DNA of 64,000 nt from [Zimmermannella] alba NBRC 15616 (GTDB lineage: Bacteria > Actinomycetota > Actinomycetes > Actinomycetales > Microbacteriaceae). The stretch covers positions 372,001-436,000 of the forward strand of contig NZ_BCSO01000001.1 of NCBI RefSeq assembly GCF_001570905.1, written 5' to 3'. The notes beneath the pieces are model-generated. The model was not told the DNA's origin, did not search any database, and saw only the letters and a list, made by a program, of their open reading frames with translations. Numbering within the stretch: the first letter of the stretch is position 1; each line of letters opens with the position of its first letter. Positions 25,751 through 35,017 of this stretch are shown in pieces. A program made the position numbers and the translations under genes.

Positions 25751-27175
25751 CTAGCAGCCGAACGTCGTCTCGTACTCGTAGGGGTGCGGACGCTGCGCGA
25801 GCGGCGTGATTTCGAGGTCACGCTTGAGCTGGATCCATGTGTTGATGAGGTCCTCGTCGAAGACGCCACCCTGGAGCAGGTACTCGTGGTCGTCCTCGAG
25901 CGCCTGCAGCGCCGCTTCAAGCGAAGTGGCAAGCTGCGGGATCGACTTTGCCTCCTCCGGCGGGAGCTCGTAGAGGTCCTTGTCGATCGGCTCGATCGGC
26001 TCGATGCGGTTCTGGATACCGTCAAGACCAGCCATGAGCTGTGCGGCAAAGGCGAGGTATGGGTTGGCCGAGCCGTCCGGCACGCGGTACTCGATGCGCT
26101 TGGCCTTCGCGCTCGTGCCCGTGATCGGGATACGGATCGCGGCGGAACGGTTGCCCGCCGAGTAGACGAGGTTGATTGGCGCCTCGAAGCCCTTCACGAG
26201 ACGGTGGTACGAGTTCGCGCTCGGGTTCGTGAACGCAGCAAGCGAGTTCGCGTGCTTGAGGATGCCGCCGATGTACCAGCGAGCAATGTCCGAGAGCGAA
26301 CCGTAGCCCGACTCGTCGTAGAAGAGGGGCTTCCCGTCCTTCCAGAGTGACTGGTGGGTGTGCATGCCTGAGCCGTTGTCGCCCATGAGCGGCTTCGGCA
26401 TGAAGGTGGCAGCCTTGCCCCACTCGTCGGCAACGTTTTTCACGATGTACTTGAACTTCAGGACGTCATCTGCCGAGTGCACCATCGTGTCGAAGCGGTA
26501 GTTGATCTCGCCCTGGCCACCCGTGCCCACCTCGTGATGGCTGCGCTCGAGGTGGAAGCCCGACTCGATGAGCTGCATGCAGATCGCGTCGCGAAGGTCG
26601 GCGTGCTTGTCGACCGGGCTTACGGGGAAGTATCCGCCCTTGTACGGGGTCTTGTTGCCGAGGTTGCCGCCCGGCTCCTCGCGGCCCGAGTTCCACGCGC
26701 CCTCTTCGGCATCCACTGCGTAGAAGGAACGGTTCGGTGCGACCTCGTAGCGGACATCGTCAAAGATGTAGAACTCGGCCTCGGGCGCGAAGTAGGCGGT
26801 GTCCGCGATGCCAGTTGAGGCGAGGTACGCCTCAGCCTTCTTCGCAACCTGGCGGGGGTCACGCGGGTAGATCTCGCCCGTGCGCGGGTTGTAGATGTCG
26901 AAGATCATGATGAGCGTCTTCTCCGTGCGGAACGGGTCAATGTACGCCGTCGTGACGTCCGGGATGAGCTGGAGGTCGGAGTTGTCGATGGATGCGAAAC
27001 CGCGCATCGAGGAGCCGTCGAAGAGCTGACCGATCTCGAAGAATTCGTCGTCCACCATCGAGGCCGGGATATTGAAGTGCTGCTGGATGCCGGGGAGGTC
27101 GGTGAACCGCAGGTCAAGGAACTTGACCTCGTGCTCGGCGATGTAGGCAATGACTTCCGACGGTTCGGTGAACAT
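25751..27175 (-). CDS. glnA: Glutamine synthetase type I
   Basis: 474 residues, the exact usual length. [17 protein letters not shown] opens the beta-grasp domain; [15 protein letters not shown] and [17 protein letters not shown] carry the metal ligands; [30 protein letters not shown] and NRSAAIRIP line the active site. Tyr402 in [12 protein letters not shown] is the adenylylation site, matching GlnE encoded nearby. ATG 27175 has GAGGAG 5 nt upstream; the longer upstream frame has no ribosome site. Convergent with glnA2-glnE. Confidence 0.97.
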   Translation of the reverse strand: MFTEPSEVIAYIAEHEVKFLDLRFTDLPGIQQHFNIPASMVDDEFFEIGQLFDGSSMRGFASIDNSDLQLIPDVTTAYIDPFRTEKTLIMIFDIYNPRTGEIYPRDPRQVAKKAEAYLASTGIADTAYFAPEAEFYIFDDVRYEVAPNRSFYAVDAEEGAWNSGREEPGGNLGNKTPYKGGYFPVSPVDKHADLRDAICMQLIESGFHLERSHHEVGTGGQGEINYRFDTMVHSADDVLKFKYIVKNVADEWGKAATFMPKPLMGDNGSGMHTHQSLWKDGKPLFYDESGYGSLSDIARWYIGGILKHANSLAAFTNPSANSYHRLVKGFEAPINLVYSAGNRSAAIRIPITGTSAKAKRIEYRVPDGSANPYLAFAAQLMAGLDGIQNRIEPIEPIDKDLYELPPEEAKSIPQLATSLEAALQALEDDHEYLLQGGVFDEDLINTWIQLKRDLEITPLAQRPHPYEYETTFGC

Positions 27176-27305
27176 GTCGCTCCTCGTCCTCATGGCAGGC
27201 GACTTTCGCCATGCCTGGAGTGCAGGCTGTATCCCGCTCAGAGTTCGATAGTACGCGCACGGGGGCCTGCGGCCATACGGCACACGCGACGAGAGTGCGG
27301 CGATC

Positions 27306-27311
27306 TAGACT
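27306..27311 (+). promoter_or_regulatory. -10 hexamer TAGACT for leaderless RDD-protein mRNA
   Basis: TAGACT ends 6 nt before ATG 27318. Confidence 0.55.
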
Positions 27312-27317
27312 GCTGGG

Positions 27318-27740
27318 ATGTCGCGTGAGGGTCAATCACCTGTGAACAACGAGTACCCCGGTTACCGCCTCGGCCTTCCTGCCGAGGGGCCTGGATCGAT
27401 CGGAGGCTTCGGTCGTCGCGTGCTCGGACTCATCGTTGACTGGGCCCTCGCCACGGGTGCGTCGTGGCTCATCGCGCATGAAGCGGGCACGACGATGCCG
27501 CTCATCACGACGGCAGCCTTCGTGGTCATCACAAGCCTTGGCCTGGTCATCTTTGGTTCGACGCCCGGGCATCTTGTGGCAGGCCTGCACCTCCGCCGCG
27601 TGGATGGTTCGCCGGCAGGCTTTTGGCGTCCGATCGTGCGCCAGTTGCTCCTCGCCATCGTGATTCCCGCCCTCGTGTGGGACACCGACCACCGCGGCGG
27701 TCACGACATCATCGCCCAGACCGTGCTTCGTCGCCGCTAA
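27318..27740 (+). CDS. RDD-family membrane protein
   Basis: 140 residues with the RDD signature: GFGRRVLGLIVDWAL (Arg and Asp of the motif near residues 33-42), two to three hydrophobic segments, FGSTPGHLVAGLHLRRVDG and a final segment ending in WDTDHRGGHDIIAQTVL. Function of the family is unclear; some members are ion or solute transporters. It diverges from glnA and is convergent with the DUF4191 gene, matching mycobacterial gene order. Confidence 0.88.
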   Translation: MSREGQSPVNNEYPGYRLGLPAEGPGSIGGFGRRVLGLIVDWALATGASWLIAHEAGTTMPLITTAAFVVITSLGLVIFGSTPGHLVAGLHLRRVDGSPAGFWRPIVRQLLLAIVIPALVWDTDHRGGHDIIAQTVLRRR

Positions 27741-27757
27741 GCGTCCAAAGACACAAA

Positions 27758-27790
27758 GATGGCGGCACCCGGTGATCGGGTACCGCCATC
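27758..27790. terminator. Bidirectional hairpin between RDD and DUF4191 genes
   Basis: 14-bp stem GATGGCGGCACCCG with one mismatch, loop of 5 nt, between convergent stop codons. Confidence 0.75.
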
Positions 27791-27805
27791 ATGTCGTGCG
27801 AAGAA

Positions 27806-28528
27806 CTAGCGCATCGCCTTGCGCGAGGGACGAACGCGCATGGGGTCGATGCCCTTCGGGATCGGCATTTGGTTCGTCTTGAGCGAACTCAGGCGGTTCG
27901 CGATGGCCTGGATCTCGGGCTTCGTGAGCGAGCCGGGGAGCTTGCCGAGCGCACGGCGCAGTCCACCGAGCTTCACCTCGTCGGAGCCAGAACCCACGTG
28001 CACGTGGTGGATCGGCACGTTCGGTGCGACCCGCTGGGTCTTGCGGCGCTCGTCAGCGAGCAGTCGCTTGACGCTCTCCGGGTGGCCCTCGGTGACGAAG
28101 ACAATGCCGGGCTTGCCAATGGCGCGGAACACGCAGTCCTGGGTCTTCGGGTTGAAGGCGACCGGCATGTCGCTTGCGACCCACGCGCCGCGCAGCTGCG
28201 AGTTGAGGACCTGGCCGGCAGCGCCGGTACGGCCATCAATCTGCTGGAAGGCAACCTTCTCGGCACGCCAGTTGAGCGCAAACATGAAGAACAACAGGCC
28301 CAGTAGCACGCCGACGATGAGCAGCAGGATCCACATGAGCCAGTTGCTCAGGTAGAGCGTTGCTGCAAGCACGATCGCCGCGATGACCGGGAGCAGGAAT
28401 GCCGCGAGGAAGATCCAACGCGAGGCCGCATCGTGCTTCACCGTCATCTTCGTGACCTGACGGATCTGTGCGATGCGGCCTGGTTCCTTTGCGGCCTCGT
28501 TCGTGCCGCTGGAAGTCGATTTCGCCAT
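27806..28528 (-). CDS. DUF4191 membrane protein
   Basis: 240 residues, conserved in actinobacteria, function unknown. The short cytosolic N-terminus includes RIAQIRQVTKMTVKHD, followed by two membrane helices (about 39-62 and 66-87) and a basic soluble domain with KPGIVFVTEGHPESVKRLL. The C-terminus is rich in Arg/Lys. In Mycobacterium the orthologue (Rv2219) is also beside the RDD gene and glnA1. Convergent with the RDD gene. Confidence 0.87.
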   Translation of the reverse strand: MAKSTSSGTNEAAKEPGRIAQIRQVTKMTVKHDAASRWIFLAAFLLPVIAAIVLAATLYLSNWLMWILLLIVGVLLGLLFFMFALNWRAEKVAFQQIDGRTGAAGQVLNSQLRGAWVASDMPVAFNPKTQDCVFRAIGKPGIVFVTEGHPESVKRLLADERRKTQRVAPNVPIHHVHVGSGSDEVKLGGLRRALGKLPGSLTKPEIQAIANRLSSLKTNQMPIPKGIDPMRVRPSRKAMR

Positions 28529-28633
28529 AGTGATTCAAGGATACCGGTGATGTCACGATCCATTCACATGGCGGATAACTTGTCGTCATCCCCAGGAATT
28601 TACGTCGGATCTGCGGGATGAATCGTGGGTCGA

Positions 28634-28639
28634 CACGAT
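28634..28639 (+). promoter_or_regulatory. Candidate -10 (CACGAT) for the pseudokinase-like gene
   Basis: CACGAT ends 6 nt before ATG 28646, the same geometry as the other leaderless starts but with C at position 1. Confidence 0.35.
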
Positions 28640-28645
28640 ACCGCC

Positions 28646-30115
28646 ATGCGATCACACGAGCGACAGCCCCGACACGAGCCCGACGCGACGATTCCCCTCG
28701 ACATTGGCGGGTGGCGAATTGTCCGCCGACTGCCGCCGCGCCCAGGCCGCGAACGCTTCCTCGTCACGCTGGATGTAGCGCAGCGATCGGCGGCTGACGA
28801 TTGGTCCTATTCCCCTCGTGAAGAGCATCCAATCATTGCCCGCTCGAGTGGAAGGGCGCTCGAGCTGCATCGCGAAACCCTGGACGCGTCGCTGGCGCTT
28901 CGCGATGAGCTGGCCCTCCGGTCCCAACTGCGCGTCGCGTATCAGCAGGAGATCCTCGACAGCTCCGTGTGTGCGAACGGCGCGACCTTTGCGGTCGTGG
29001 AACGGATCGAGCTGACGCTTGCGGAACTTGTTGGGCGGGTGGCGCTCGACGACGGAGCCATCGTGTCGCTGCTTGCGCCGCTCGTGGAGACGATCGCGGA
29101 GGTACACGACCGCGGCTACACGCTAGAAGGCCTCGGTCTGCAGGACGTTGGCCTAGAGAATTCAGGGCGACCCGTCGTGCTCAGCTGGGAGCGTCTGAAA
29201 GCCACCCGTTCGCAGGACATGACGAAGCGCGATCCCGCGGTGGCTGAGGATTGGCGGCAGCTGGCCGGGATTGCGCGGCAGCTGGGGCTTGAGCCGGGGC
29301 CTGCACTGCCGAAACGACTTGCTGAACTGATTGACCTCGCCGCGCGCGGAGACATGGGGGACGAGCACGCACCGGCCGTTCTGGAAGCGCTCTTCGATTT
29401 CGCGCCGGGCGGCGAGATTCCGCTCCCGGATGGTGACTCAGAGGATCGTCGCGAGGTCGAACCGGCGTTTTCGCCACGTCGTCGTGCCCGCGAGCGGGCA
29501 GCTGGGGGCGGGCAGCCAAAGCTTGCGCAACGGGCCCTCGAGCTCGCACGCGAGGAGTTCAGCAAGGTTCGAAAGCCGGTGTGGATCGTTGCCGCCGCGA
29601 GCTGTCTCGCAGCGCTGTGTGCGCTCTGGGTCGCGATGCAGGGCGGCAGCGAGCGTGAGGCCGTTGCAGCGACCGCTGCAACACCAAGCATCACCGTTGT
29701 GAGCACAGGAACCCCCGCCAGCTCGAGCACGCCCGAGGCCAGTGACGCAACGGCATCCAGCGGATCATCCGCCGAGCCGCGCGCCACTCCAGGCTCCGAA
29801 GACCGGCTCGCGGAGCTTCTCACGCTCCGAAACGAGGCCGTCGCGACGGGCGAGGTATCCCAACTTCGAGCAGCATTCGCCGAGGGATCCCCAGGCCTTG
29901 AACGGGAGCTGCTCGCACTCGAGGCGGGCGGAAAGGAGCAACTCCCGCTCACCGGGTGGAAACAGCGTGACGCGTTCGGCGAGGTCATCGTGTTTGAACA
30001 CAGCGATGGCATCCTCGTGACGATGCAGGGGAGCGGCGACGAGTGGCTCCTCCGAGACATTGCACGCTCAGACGGGGTGAATCCGGTGGCGCCGAGTAGT
30101 ACTCCAGCTGGGTAA
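28646..30115 (+). CDS. Membrane protein with degenerate kinase-like domain
   Basis: 489 residues. The N-terminal ~250 look like a decayed Ser/Thr-kinase C-lobe: helix AIVSLLAPLVETIAEVHDRG, then LEGLGLQDVGLENSGRPVVL where a kinase has HxDLxxxNVLL...DFG. The catalytic Asp, the DFG motif and the beta-3 Lys are absent, so it is at best a pseudokinase. One membrane helix (about 312-332) follows a basic stretch. The C-terminus is a Ser/Thr/Pro-rich linker and a ~100-residue extracytoplasmic domain (EDRLAELLTLRNEAVATGEV onwards). The start is ATG 28646; GTG 28625 would add seven residues. Function unknown; such proteins often sit in cell-wall regulation. Confidence 0.7.
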   Translation: MRSHERQPRHEPDATIPLDIGGWRIVRRLPPRPGRERFLVTLDVAQRSAADDWSYSPREEHPIIARSSGRALELHRETLDASLALRDELALRSQLRVAYQQEILDSSVCANGATFAVVERIELTLAELVGRVALDDGAIVSLLAPLVETIAEVHDRGYTLEGLGLQDVGLENSGRPVVLSWERLKATRSQDMTKRDPAVAEDWRQLAGIARQLGLEPGPALPKRLAELIDLAARGDMGDEHAPAVLEALFDFAPGGEIPLPDGDSEDRREVEPAFSPRRRARERAAGGGQPKLAQRALELAREEFSKVRKPVWIVAAASCLAALCALWVAMQGGSEREAVAATAATPSITVVSTGTPASSSTPEASDATASSGSSAEPRATPGSEDRLAELLTLRNEAVATGEVSQLRAAFAEGSPGLERELLALEAGGKEQLPLTGWKQRDAFGEVIVFEHSDGILVTMQGSGDEWLLRDIARSDGVNPVAPSSTPAG

Positions 30116-30119
30116 GACG

Positions 30120-30154
30120 ATCGTGGCCCCGACGCGATGCGCCGGGGCCACGAT
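30120..30154. terminator. Bidirectional hairpin between pseudokinase-like gene and sucB
   Basis: 12-bp perfect stem ATCGTGGCCCCG with an 11-nt loop, between convergent stop codons. Confidence 0.75.
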
Positions 30155-30168
30155 GAGTCGTTGGGTGA

Positions 30169-31926
30169 CTAGATGCCGAGCTTGTCCTCGAAAAGGCCTT
30201 CCTCGAGACGAGCCTTCACCTGACCGAGGTAGCGGGCAGCGTCCGCACCATCGATGATGCGGTGGTCGTAGCTCAGCGCCAGGTAGACCATCGAACGGAT
30301 CGCGATCGACTCCTGACCGTCGGCCGTCTTCACGACCGCGGGGCGCTTCGCGACGATGCCCGTGCCGAGAATCGCGCTCTGCGGGAGGAACACGACCGGG
30401 GTGTCGAAGAGCGCACCACGCGAGCCGGTGTTCGTGACGGTGAACGTGCCGCCCTGGAGCTCGTCCGGGAGGAGCTTGTTGTCACGCGTACGCGAGGCAA
30501 GATCAGCGATCGCAGCGGTGAGGCCTGCGATATCGAGCGAGGCAGCGTCCTTGATGACCGGGGTGAGCAGGCCGCGCTCCGTGTCGACAGCCATCGAGAT
30601 GTTCTCGGTGGCCGGGTACACGATCTCGCTGTCTTCGACGGTCGCGTTGATGATCGGGTACGTCTGAAGAGCCTCGACCGCAGCGAGCGTGAAGAACGGG
30701 AGGAAGGAGAGCTTGTGACCTGTCTTCTCGAGGAACTGGCCCTTCACGCGGTCACGCAGCTGCGCGATGCGGGTGACGTCCACCTCGACCACGGTCGTGA
30801 GCTGAGCGGTCGAGGTCATCGACTCGACGGCACGCTGGGCAACAACCTTGCGCAGACGCGACATCTTCTGACGCGTGCCACGAAGCTCCGAAACCTCGTG
30901 CGGCTTCGCCGAGGCCTGGCCCTGAGGCGCAGCGGCAGCCGGGACTGCGGATGCCTTGGCCTCTGCAGCGGTGAGGACATCCTCCTTGCGGATGCGACCG
31001 CCAACGCCCGTACCGGTGACCGTCGAAAGGTTGACACCCTTTTCGTTTGCGAGCTTGCGGACGATCGGGGTCACGTAGCGGGCAGCGTTTGCCGGAGCAT
31101 CCTTCGACTCGGTGGCCTTCGGTGCCTCAGCCTTCGGTGCCTCAGCCTCCTTCGGAGCGACAGCCTCAGGCTTCGGAGCCGGGGGGCCAGGGATAGTCGT
31201 GGCCGGCGCTGGCTGCGATGCGGGTACCGGTGCTTCAGCCTTCGGCTCCTCGGCCGGTGCCGGAGCAGCGGCCGGAGCCTCAGCCTTGGCAGTCTCAGCC
31301 TTGGCAGCCGGTGCGCCCGAACCGATGCGAGCGAGCACCGCACCAACCTCAGCGGTCTCGTCCTCGTCCACCAGCACCTCGAGGAGGGTGCCAGCAACCG
31401 GCGAGGGGATCTCGGTGTCGACCTTGTCGGTCGACACCTCGAGCAGAGGTTCGTCAACGGCAACCTCGTCGCCTGGCTGCTTGAGCCAGCGGGTGACGGT
31501 ACCTTCGGTCACGCTCTCGCCGAGCGCGGGCAGGGTGACATCCTGTGCGTCGCCCGAAGCAGCCTCGCTCGCGGCGGGAGCGTCGTCAGTCGGGGCATCC
31601 TCGTCAGCGACCTCTTCAGCGGGAGCCTCCTCTGCCGGGGCGGCCTCGGCGGCGTCGGCACTGTTATCCGACTTCGCGCCTGCACCCGAGCCGTCACCGA
31701 TGCGTGCGAGGACAGCACCAACCTCAGCGGTCTCGTCTTCGTCCACGAGGATCTCCTCGAGCACGCCAGCAACCGGCGAGGGGATCTCGGTGTCGACCTT
31801 GTCGGTCGAGACCTCGAGCAGGGGTTCGTCAACGGCAACCTCGTCGCCCGGCTGCTTGAGCCAGCGGGTGACGGTACCTTCGGTCACGCTTTCCCCGAGC
31901 GCGGGGAGTACGACGTCTTCACTCAT
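30169..31926 (-). CDS. sucB: 2-Oxoglutarate/2-oxoacid dehydrogenase E2 with two lipoyl domains
   Basis: 585-residue dihydrolipoyl acyltransferase. Lipoyl domain 1 spans about 4-77 (lipoyl Lys43) and domain 2 about 130-203 (Lys168), each followed by Ala/Pro/Glu-rich linkers. The E1/E3-binding domain is near 285-320 (YVTPIVRKLANEKGVNLS). The acyltransferase domain runs from about 350 to the end with active-site DHRIIDG. In actinobacteria this gene is annotated sucB but the protein usually supplies the E2 core for PDH. lpdA is upstream on the same strand, 54 bp apart. ATG 31926 follows AAGGAG. Confidence 0.94.
   Translation of the reverse strand: MSEDVVLPALGESVTEGTVTRWLKQPGDEVAVDEPLLEVSTDKVDTEIPSPVAGVLEEILVDEDETAEVGAVLARIGDGSGAGAKSDNSADAAEAAPAEEAPAEEVADEDAPTDDAPAASEAASGDAQDVTLPALGESVTEGTVTRWLKQPGDEVAVDEPLLEVSTDKVDTEIPSPVAGTLLEVLVDEDETAEVGAVLARIGSGAPAAKAETAKAEAPAAAPAPAEEPKAEAPVPASQPAPATTIPGPPAPKPEAVAPKEAEAPKAEAPKATESKDAPANAARYVTPIVRKLANEKGVNLSTVTGTGVGGRIRKEDVLTAAEAKASAVPAAAAPQGQASAKPHEVSELRGTRQKMSRLRKVVAQRAVESMTSTAQLTTVVEVDVTRIAQLRDRVKGQFLEKTGHKLSFLPFFTLAAVEALQTYPIINATVEDSEIVYPATENISMAVDTERGLLTPVIKDAASLDIAGLTAAIADLASRTRDNKLLPDELQGGTFTVTNTGSRGALFDTPVVFLPQSAILGTGIVAKRPAVVKTADGQESIAIRSMVYLALSYDHRIIDGADAARYLGQVKARLEEGLFEDKLGI
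31318..31539 (-). repeat. Second lipoyl-domain copy in sucB (partner 31696-31917)
   Basis: Residues 132-179 are identical to residues 7-54 of the same protein, 48 positions in a row, and the DNA is nearly identical. Two direct repeats of ~220 bp, offset by 378 bp, are therefore present in one gene. Confidence 0.85.
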
Positions 31927-31980
31927 GTGTATGTCTCCTTGGAGTGAGTCGTGATTCGACTCTGTTTGCTTCGGGGTGTC

Positions 31981-33354
31981 TTAGAGCGCGTGGAGCGGAC
32001 GGCCAGCGAGTGCCATGTGCGCCTCGCCGATCGTCTCACCCTGCGTCGGGTGGGCGTGGATGAGCTGGGCGACATCCTCGGGGTAAGCCTCCCAGTTCAC
32101 GATGAGCTGGGCTTCCGAGACGAGTTCGCCGACACGGGCACCGATCATGTGCACACCGACGACGGGGCCGTCGTTGACACGCACGACCTTGACCGAACCT
32201 GCCGTGCCGAGGATCGAGCTTTTCGCGTTGCCCGCGAGGTTGTACTCGTACGAGCTGATTTTGTCGTCACCGTACTGTTGCTTTGCGTCGGCCTCCTTGA
32301 GCCCCACCGAAGCGATCTCGGGCGTGCAGTAGGTGATCTTCGGGATGTTGACGTCCGGGACCATAACCGGGTTCTGGCCCGCGATCTGCTCGGCGACAAA
32401 GATGCCGTGCTGGTACGAGCGGTGGGCGAGCTGGAGGCCCGGGGTGATGTCACCGATGGCGTAGACGCCCGGAACCGAGGTCTCGAGCTTCTCGTCGACG
32501 ATGACGAAGCCGCGCTCCATTTTGATGCCGGCCTCTTCGAAGCCGAGGCCCTGAGTCACCGGGCCACGGCCGACAGCGACGAGGAGGAGATCTGCCTCAA
32601 GCGTCTCGCCCGACTCGAGCGAGACCTTGACGCCGTGGTCGTCCTGCTCAACGCCCGAGAAACGGACACCGAGCTTGAAGTCGATGCCGCGCTTCTTGTA
32701 GGCGCGCTCGAGCTGCTTCGACACCGAGGGCTCTTCAGCGGGAGCAAGGTGGTCGAGGCCCTCGATAATCGTGACCTCAGCACCAAAGGAACGCCACATG
32801 CTCGCGAACTCGAGGCCGATGACGCCACCGCCGAGGACGAGTGCGCGCTTCGGGATCCAGTTGAGCTGGAGGCCCTGGTCGCTCGTGATGACACGGCCCT
32901 CGATGGCCAGGCCGGGCAGCGACTTTGCGTAGGAGCCGGTTGCGAGGAGGACGTTCTTGCCCTTGAGGGTGGTGTCACCAACCTGGACGGTGTTCGCCGA
33001 GGTGAGCTTGCCTTCGCCCTGGAAGACCTCGATCTTGCGAGCCTTGAGCAGGCCCTGCAGGCCCTTGAACTTGCTCGCGACGATGCCGTCACGGAAGGCG
33101 CCAACCTTGTCAATGTCGACGCTCTCGAGCGTCGTGTTCACGCCGATTGCTGCGCCTTCATTGGCGCCGTCAGCGAGTTCCGCTGCGTGCAGCATTGCCT
33201 TGGTGGGGACGCAGCCGCGGTGGAGACAGGTGCCACCAAGCTTGTCCTTCTCAACGAGGGCCACCGTTGAGCCAAGCTGGACGGCGCGAATCGCGGCTGC
33301 ATAGCCGGCGCTACCGCCACCGAGGACGACGAGGTCAAAGTTCTGTTCTGCCAC
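31981..33354 (-). CDS. lpdA: Dihydrolipoyl dehydrogenase (E3)
   Basis: 457-residue FAD flavoprotein that reoxidises lipoyl groups with NAD+. GGGSAGYAAAIRAVQLG binds FAD; the redox disulfide is in GGTCLHRGCVPTKAML (Cys near 42 and 47); a second Rossmann motif GGGVIGLEFASMW binds NAD; AIGDITPG is the second FAD motif; the catalytic His is in HAHPTQGETIGEA at the dimer interface. GTG 33354 has AAGGAG 9 nt upstream, which decides against the longer frame. First gene of an lpdA-sucB operon. Confidence 0.96.
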   Translation of the reverse strand: MAEQNFDLVVLGGGSAGYAAAIRAVQLGSTVALVEKDKLGGTCLHRGCVPTKAMLHAAELADGANEGAAIGVNTTLESVDIDKVGAFRDGIVASKFKGLQGLLKARKIEVFQGEGKLTSANTVQVGDTTLKGKNVLLATGSYAKSLPGLAIEGRVITSDQGLQLNWIPKRALVLGGGVIGLEFASMWRSFGAEVTIIEGLDHLAPAEEPSVSKQLERAYKKRGIDFKLGVRFSGVEQDDHGVKVSLESGETLEADLLLVAVGRGPVTQGLGFEEAGIKMERGFVIVDEKLETSVPGVYAIGDITPGLQLAHRSYQHGIFVAEQIAGQNPVMVPDVNIPKITYCTPEIASVGLKEADAKQQYGDDKISSYEYNLAGNAKSSILGTAGSVKVVRVNDGPVVGVHMIGARVGELVSEAQLIVNWEAYPEDVAQLIHAHPTQGETIGEAHMALAGRPLHAL

Positions 33355-33450
33355 GCTGTGAGCTCCTTGATGGTGAACGAAATCGTGCGGGTCGCCAGCA
33401 GGGTCGGCGTCTCGCATCTACGCAAAGCGCGCTGCATAGACACTACACCC

Positions 33451-33482
33451 GGGGCCCGAACGAAACATGCTGTTCGGGCCCC
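33451..33482. terminator. Hairpin terminator after pepA
   Basis: 11-bp perfect stem GGGGCCCGAAC, 10-nt loop, 30 bp beyond the pepA stop and before the lpdA promoter region. Confidence 0.75.
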
Positions 33483-33512
33483 TCATCTGGGATTCAGCTG
33501 GGTGCTGTCGGC

Positions 33513-34994
33513 CTACTTCGTGGCTTCGCTCTCAGCGAGGGCAACGAGCGTGCGCACCATGCATCCGGTCGCACCCTTCGGGGTGTAGCCGTAGGCCGAT
33601 CCTTCGTTGTTCGAGGGGCCTGCGATGTCGAGGTGGGCCCAGGGAAGAAGCTGACCCTCAGCATCCTCACCAATGAAGCGCGAGAGGAAGGCTGCGGCCA
33701 TCACCATGCCGCCATTGCGGTTGCCCGGGCGGGCGTTCGCGAGGTCGGCGACGTCCGACTTGAGCGGTTCGTGGATCTCTTCCGGGATCGGCATCGGCCA
33801 GGCAGGCTCGCCGACTTCGCGGGATGCTTCGATGACGCGGTCGATGAGGTCCTCGTTGTTGCCCATGACACCCGTCGTGCGCTCGCCGAGTGCGATGAGC
33901 TGTGCGCCCGTGAGGGTCGCGATGTCGATGATGGCGTCAGGACGCAGTTCGTCCTGGCTGGCCATGACGAGACCGTCGGCGAGGACGAGGCGTCCCTCAG
34001 CATCCGTGTTCGTCACTTCGACGGTCGTGCCGCCCTTCATCGTGATGATGTCGTCGGGACGCGTGGCGCGGTCGCTCGGCATGTTCTCGGCCATGCAGAG
34101 CCAACCGGTCACGTTGATCTTGACCTCGAGCGCTGCGAGCGCCTCGATGACACCGAGGATCGTGGCCGCTCCGGCCATGTCGAACTTCATGCCGACCATG
34201 GCGCCAGCGGGCTTCAGCGAGAGGCCACCGGTATCGAAGGTGATGCCCTTGCCAACGAGGGCGATGTGCTTGGTGGCACCTGCCGGACGGTAGGCAAGGC
34301 GTGCGAGGCGCGGCGGGCGGATCGAGCCCTTGCCAACACCAATGTGGCCGCCAAAGCCTTCGGCCTCGAGTTGCTGCTCATCCCAGACGCGGAACTCGGC
34401 ACCGGCGCGCTCGGCGCTTTCACGGGCGCGCTCGGCGAACGACTCAGGGTAGAGGTGGTTCGGCGGGGTCATGACGAGGTCGCGAACGCGGTTCACGGCA
34501 TCCGCGATGACCTTGGCACGGTTGAGGGCCTCACCGATCTCTGCGCCCTTGTCCTCGATCGAAGCAACCCGGAGTGACGGGGTCTGGGCACCCTGCTCGC
34601 TGAGGTACGACTCGAAGCGATAGTCACCGAGAAGGTAGCCAGTGGCAAAGGCCTCAATGGCCTCGGGGGAGTGCGAGCCTGCGAGCGCGAGTACTTCGAC
34701 TTCGAGGTGCTTGCGGCCGAGTGCGCCACCGGCGAGGCGGTAGGCGTCAATGTTCTCGGCGTCTGTGCCGAGGCCAACAAACACGATCGGGCGAAGCGAA
34801 CCGTTGACGGGGAGCGCGGCAGGGATGAGTTCATCCTTCGCGCCGCTCGCGCCAACAGCCTGGCCGAGTTCGGCAAGCCCTTCGACGTCATTGATGAGCA
34901 GGACGACGCCGTCCGTGCCCTTCTGCGTGAGGACGACGGTGAGTGCATCCTCGGCGATCGTGAATTCCTGGCGGGTCAACTCAGTAGCTGTCAT
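33513..34994 (-). CDS. pepA: Leucyl aminopeptidase (M17)
   Basis: 493-residue cytosolic di-metal aminopeptidase. The C-terminal catalytic domain has VGKGITFDTGGLSLKPAG (metal and catalytic Lys region), MKFDMAGAAT, and the family signature NTDAEGRLVLADG; SNNEGSAYGYTPKGATGCMV is near the end. The N-terminal ~170 residues form the macro-like domain. ATG 34994 is chosen because TATGGT is 7 nt upstream (leaderless); ATG 35000 is two codons earlier. Divergent from the PAC2 gene, 23 bp between start codons. Confidence 0.95.
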   Translation of the reverse strand: MTATELTRQEFTIAEDALTVVLTQKGTDGVVLLINDVEGLAELGQAVGASGAKDELIPAALPVNGSLRPIVFVGLGTDAENIDAYRLAGGALGRKHLEVEVLALAGSHSPEAIEAFATGYLLGDYRFESYLSEQGAQTPSLRVASIEDKGAEIGEALNRAKVIADAVNRVRDLVMTPPNHLYPESFAERARESAERAGAEFRVWDEQQLEAEGFGGHIGVGKGSIRPPRLARLAYRPAGATKHIALVGKGITFDTGGLSLKPAGAMVGMKFDMAGAATILGVIEALAALEVKINVTGWLCMAENMPSDRATRPDDIITMKGGTTVEVTNTDAEGRLVLADGLVMASQDELRPDAIIDIATLTGAQLIALGERTTGVMGNNEDLIDRVIEASREVGEPAWPMPIPEEIHEPLKSDVADLANARPGNRNGGMVMAAAFLSRFIGEDAEGQLLPWAHLDIAGPSNNEGSAYGYTPKGATGCMVRTLVALAESEATK

Positions 34995-35001
34995 GGCCAT
35001 A

Positions 35002-35011
35002 ACCATACGAT
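35002..35011. promoter_or_regulatory. Overlapping divergent -10 hexamers for pepA and PAC2 gene
   Basis: TATGGT on the minus strand (35007-35002, 7 nt from ATG 34994) and TACGAT on the plus strand (35006-35011, 6 nt from ATG 35018) share two base pairs. Both genes lack Shine-Dalgarno sites, so both mRNAs are probably leaderless from one bidirectional element. Confidence 0.5.
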
Positions 35012-35017
35012 GGGCAC

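Noticed and set aside
30262-31954. Long plus-strand frames over sucB
   Set aside because: Ser/Ala- or Arg-rich translations of the E2 linker on the wrong strand; sucB is certain.
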